From: Epiperipatus broadwayi
Lineage: Eukaryota > Onychophora > Udeonychophora > Euonychophora > Peripatidae
DNA: 64,000 bases
Direction: 5' to 3'
Assembly: GCA_028023455.1 (NCBI GenBank)
Contig: JAQFVV010000156.1
Span: 1,445,236 to 1,509,235, forward strand
Part shown: positions 61,165 to 64,000 of the stretch, piece by piece
Layout: every line of letters begins with the position of its first letter
How positions within the stretch are numbered: position 1 is the stretch's first letter
Program-made: the position numbers and the translations under genes
Notes under the pieces: generated by a model
What the model was told of the DNA's origin: nothing
The model's input: only the letters and a program-made list of their open reading frames with translations
The model's database searches: none

Positions 61165-62700
61165 CAACAATTATGTGCTAGTATAAGAGCTAGTGATCAT
61201 GTGATGTTTAGTGGTTTTAAAAAAAATTCATAAAAAATTCAAATTTCCCCAATTTCAATCAAAAAGATGGCATTTAAAAAATATTTTTACGACAGATGTA
61301 ATTTAAAAAAGAAAACAAAATTTCAACCAATCAGCTAAGACATGCGACTTTGTTAATCAAAAAAAAAATATGTATGTTTTTGTTGAAATCGTTTCTGTAA
61401 CCATGGTAACACAAAACACAGTCTTTTCATTTTTTTAAACACTGGCTTGTGAACATGTGATTCTCTTTCTTCTAATCTTAATATGGCATTTTTATCAGTC
61501 GATAATAACTTAAACAAAATATTTCATTTTTAAGTTTGATAAATAAAAGGTTCACCTATTCCAGATTCATTCAAAACACCTATATTTTTTAAACATATGA
61601 CCCTTTTAATTGTTTTCTTTATTTAATTATTTATATATAACATGGAAACTATAGTTGGCAACATGTGTACATCACAATATATATGAGATATAAAAAGATA
61701 AATATAACAGATAGATAGATGGAGAGAGATAGCTTTGTATCTTGCTGTAAGCTACATTAGTAAGTAAGTCAGTGATACTGTTTTTAAATAATACAAATAA
61801 AATATCTAGCCTTAAAAAAAAAACTTGATAAGAGACATATATATATATATTTGTTGGATATTATCATTAATGTACAAATATTCAATAATTTAAAATTTAT
61901 ATGCATTTAAAATTATATACACGCACACCCTTATAAAAAAAAAAGTCACTAAAACATCCTTTTCTAATATATCATTTAAAATATACCAACTAGGAAATAC
62001 ACACATCTTTTAAAAATAAAGATAATAGATATGGGTTTAGCAGTTGCAAAGCAAAAACTGCAGTAATTTTTTCAAACAGAATGAATCCATATTGATTTGG
62101 TCAGCAGGGTATTGTAAAATATTTTTCTTGATAAATTACGATGAAGTAGTTCAGTAAATCATCTAAAAGAACATTAACATGACAAGACTGGATTTATAAC
62201 ATGGCTATTAATTGTGTTAATATAACATGTTAAAATCAAGATTAACACATACAAAAAAAATAAGAAGAAGAAAGATATGAAAAAGTAAAAATGTTTTTAA
62301 AATTCTTTTGTTAATATTCTATTTATAGATAAAAAAAACAATAATTTAGCAAAATATTTAACATATTTTATATTATTAATAATAATACCGAATAAAATTT
62401 ACAAAAAAAAAAGTCTTCCCCAACCTGCACACACATATACATCTGGGGTGATCCAAAATGTTTGTATACATAAAATGCTTATAATTCAGTTTGTTACTTT
62501 TTTTTTGTTACTGATCAATATATATATATATTAACAGGAAATTCAGAATTGTATTCTAATAACAATTTCCCCTGAAGATAGATAGACAAAAACAACTATG
62601 TAGTCTCCACCAAGATTAACCTGGTTTATCATTCTTAGATTTTAATCCTTAAGGTAATACTTTATTGAATACAAGTATAATTTATATATTTGGAATGTTT
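61165..62700. other. AT-rich DNA with simple repeats
   Basis: Contains GATA-type and TA repeats (about 61708-61735 and 61837-61850, and 62518-62530). No gene recognised. Confidence 0.45.
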
Positions 62701-62734
62701 AATGTAATTGTATAAAGGATTTGAACATAGACTT

Positions 62735-62980
62735 TTAAGGTACCTTCAGCTATCAGCTCTATTTCATACAACTGACACACATGACCACACACATGTGAAA
62801 AAGATGATCTCCAATATACACCTTTCATGCTGGACGAACTGATGAGTGCTGGTTCAGCATGAAATATATATATATATTGGAGATCATTTATCTTTTTTAC
62901 ATGTGTGTGGTCAAGTGTGTTGGTTGTATGAGATAGAGTGGAAGAGTTTGAAAGTCTGTGTTCAATTCCCTTATATAATC
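62735..62980. mobile_element. Palindromic hammerhead element (family 1, diverged)
   Basis: The sequence before (about 62735-62830) and after (about 62860-62965) is inverted-repeated: AAGATGATCTCCAATATA with TATATTGGAGATCATTT, and ACTGACACACATGACCACACAC with its counterpart. The flank wording (GACTTTnAA, TCTGTGTTCA) matches the 33 and 47 kb elements. One ribozyme motif lies at the centre. Confidence 0.65.
62833..62881 (+). ncRNA. Hammerhead ribozyme motif with expanded TA stem III
   Basis: CTGATGA (62839-62845), stem II GTGCT/AGCAT with loop GGTTC (5 bp, the strongest stem II here) and GAAA (62861-62864) are present. A TA microsatellite occupies stem III, giving a longer self-pairing stem than in other copies. 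Stem I next to the core (GACGAA with TTGGAG) pairs poorly. Confidence 0.55.
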
Positions 62981-64000
62981 TTTAGGGTATTAAAAAGGTA
63001 TTTTATGAATGCCTCAAAATGATGAACTCTGTAAGATATTATAGGAAAATTAAGAATTATATGCTGGTAAAATGATTACATTAACGTTTTACAAAATACT
63101 ACAAAAAATACATTACACTATTCTTAGCAAATATTATAAAGACTTATTACTTCAAATGAAAAAAAAAAAAGCTATTACTCTTAAATGAGTTATAAATATT
63201 CAATATATGTACAAGTTTTTAAAATACTCTTTTCCTATCTGAATATTATAGCTATGTGTTTAATACTTACACACATATATGCATACAAGATGGAAATAAA
63301 TAAATGGGGAATGAAATATTTTATTTATTTAGTAAACATGCAATGATATATTCATTTAATTAATTTTTCCCCATGGCTAGAAAATAGATTACTTGATAAA
63401 TTCGTTGAGACGATAATCCCAAAAATTTATAAATAAAGCATTATGGTTTCATATGTAAATGAACTCAATAATATGCAAAAGAAACAAGTGGCTCTCTTTC
63501 TTTCCCTCATTTTGTCTTGTTTAAAAAAGTAGAAGAATGAAAGAATTAACCATCAAGTTAAAAATTATACAAGTAAACAATTTTTTTAATTGCTTTGATT
63601 TTTTAAAAGTTATGAAAATACTTATTATATTTGAACATTCTTTTAATATGGAACACTGAACTGAAGCAAGTAGTACATCATTCCTGTCAACTATTAGAAG
63701 CTTCTAAAGAGGGAAGAAACAGAATCTTGCAAACAAATTGCCAACAAAGTTTTATTTTGTTTTAAGCAAAATAAAATGCTAACACTACATGTAATTATAT
63801 TCAATGTTTGCTGATAAGAATTAAAAGAGAAAAGATATTCAAAGGAAGAATAAAAATGTTCAAGACAAATCAGTAAGATAGTTTAAAAGATAGAAACTTT
63901 AATATTTCATATTGTTTTTGGATATTCAAGATGAATAAATAAAAAGATAGATTGAGCTATAGAAGAATATAGAATAAAAACTGAAATTTGAGATTGTCAA
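62981..64000. other. AT-rich DNA, nothing recognised
   Basis: No coding or RNA signal up to the window end. Confidence 0.45.

Noticed and set aside
61708-61735. GATA-type repeat as a CRISPR-like or regulatory array
   Set aside because: It is a plain microsatellite without spacers.
62565-62600. Plus-strand CTGAAGA near a run of A
   Set aside because: There is no GAAA box at the right distance and no stem II.

Overview
This is a very AT-rich, gene-poor stretch of nuclear DNA, most likely from an invertebrate animal. The evidence is the composition (poly-A/T runs, TA microsatellites), the absence of any long host open reading frame, the lack of bacterial-style gene packing, and the repertoire of animal retroelements: a CR1/L2-like LINE with an esterase-type ORF1, RTE-like relics, an R2-like endonuclease scrap, a tRNA-derived SINE and hammerhead-ribozyme repeats. 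I cannot name the species. The C-terminal style of the LINE protein recalls elements I associate with chelicerates such as ticks, but that is recall rather than proof. No complete host gene was found; the window looks intergenic or intronic.

Layout. 0-13 kb: AT-rich DNA with a 5'-truncated LINE tail (about 2.06-2.56 kb) carrying a 74-bp tandem duplication, an old hammerhead relic (3.2 kb), a perfect 38-bp palindrome (4.23 kb), a tRNA-derived SINE (7.37 kb), and several foldback elements (7.84, 9.78, 11.88 kb). 13-19 kb: an internal LINE fragment (13.7 kb), a weak exon-like piece (15.8 kb) and a decayed reverse transcriptase (16.7-17.9 kb). 19.9-22.2 kb: less repetitive, relatively GC-richer DNA that could be regulatory. 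24.8-29.6 kb: a nearly complete LINE on the minus strand. ORF1 has a PHD-like zinc finger, a coiled coil and an SGNH esterase; ORF2 has an APE endonuclease, a reverse transcriptase and a C-terminal CCHC. It is broken by one stop codon and two single-base frameshifts. 31.6-32.6 and 41.8-42.5 kb: RTE 5' relics on the minus strand. 49.7-51.3 kb: two head-to-tail RTE 3' relics on the plus strand. 51.6-53.7 kb: a GC-richer block bounded by LTR-like TAACGG/CCGTTA ends. 55.2 and 56.4-57.0 kb: an R2-like endonuclease scrap and an intact retroviral-type aspartic protease ORF. 58.3-59.0 kb: a nested inverted repeat.

The most interesting system is a set of hammerhead self-cleaving ribozyme motifs in at least three repeat families (33.4; 36.5-38.0; 44.1; 46.7; 47.35-47.7; 61.05; 62.8 kb). 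Best copies have the CUGANGA and GAAA core boxes, a compensatory stem I, a short stem II and a very short self-complementary stem III. In the 36.5-38.0 kb array, same-strand ribozymes lie 487 and 456 bp apart, so a transcript could be cut into unit-length RNAs. This is the arrangement expected of retrozyme or Penelope-type elements. Here the units are also arranged as an inverted pair, so both strands carry ribozymes. These calls come from reading the sequence and hand-folding; no search or folding program was run.
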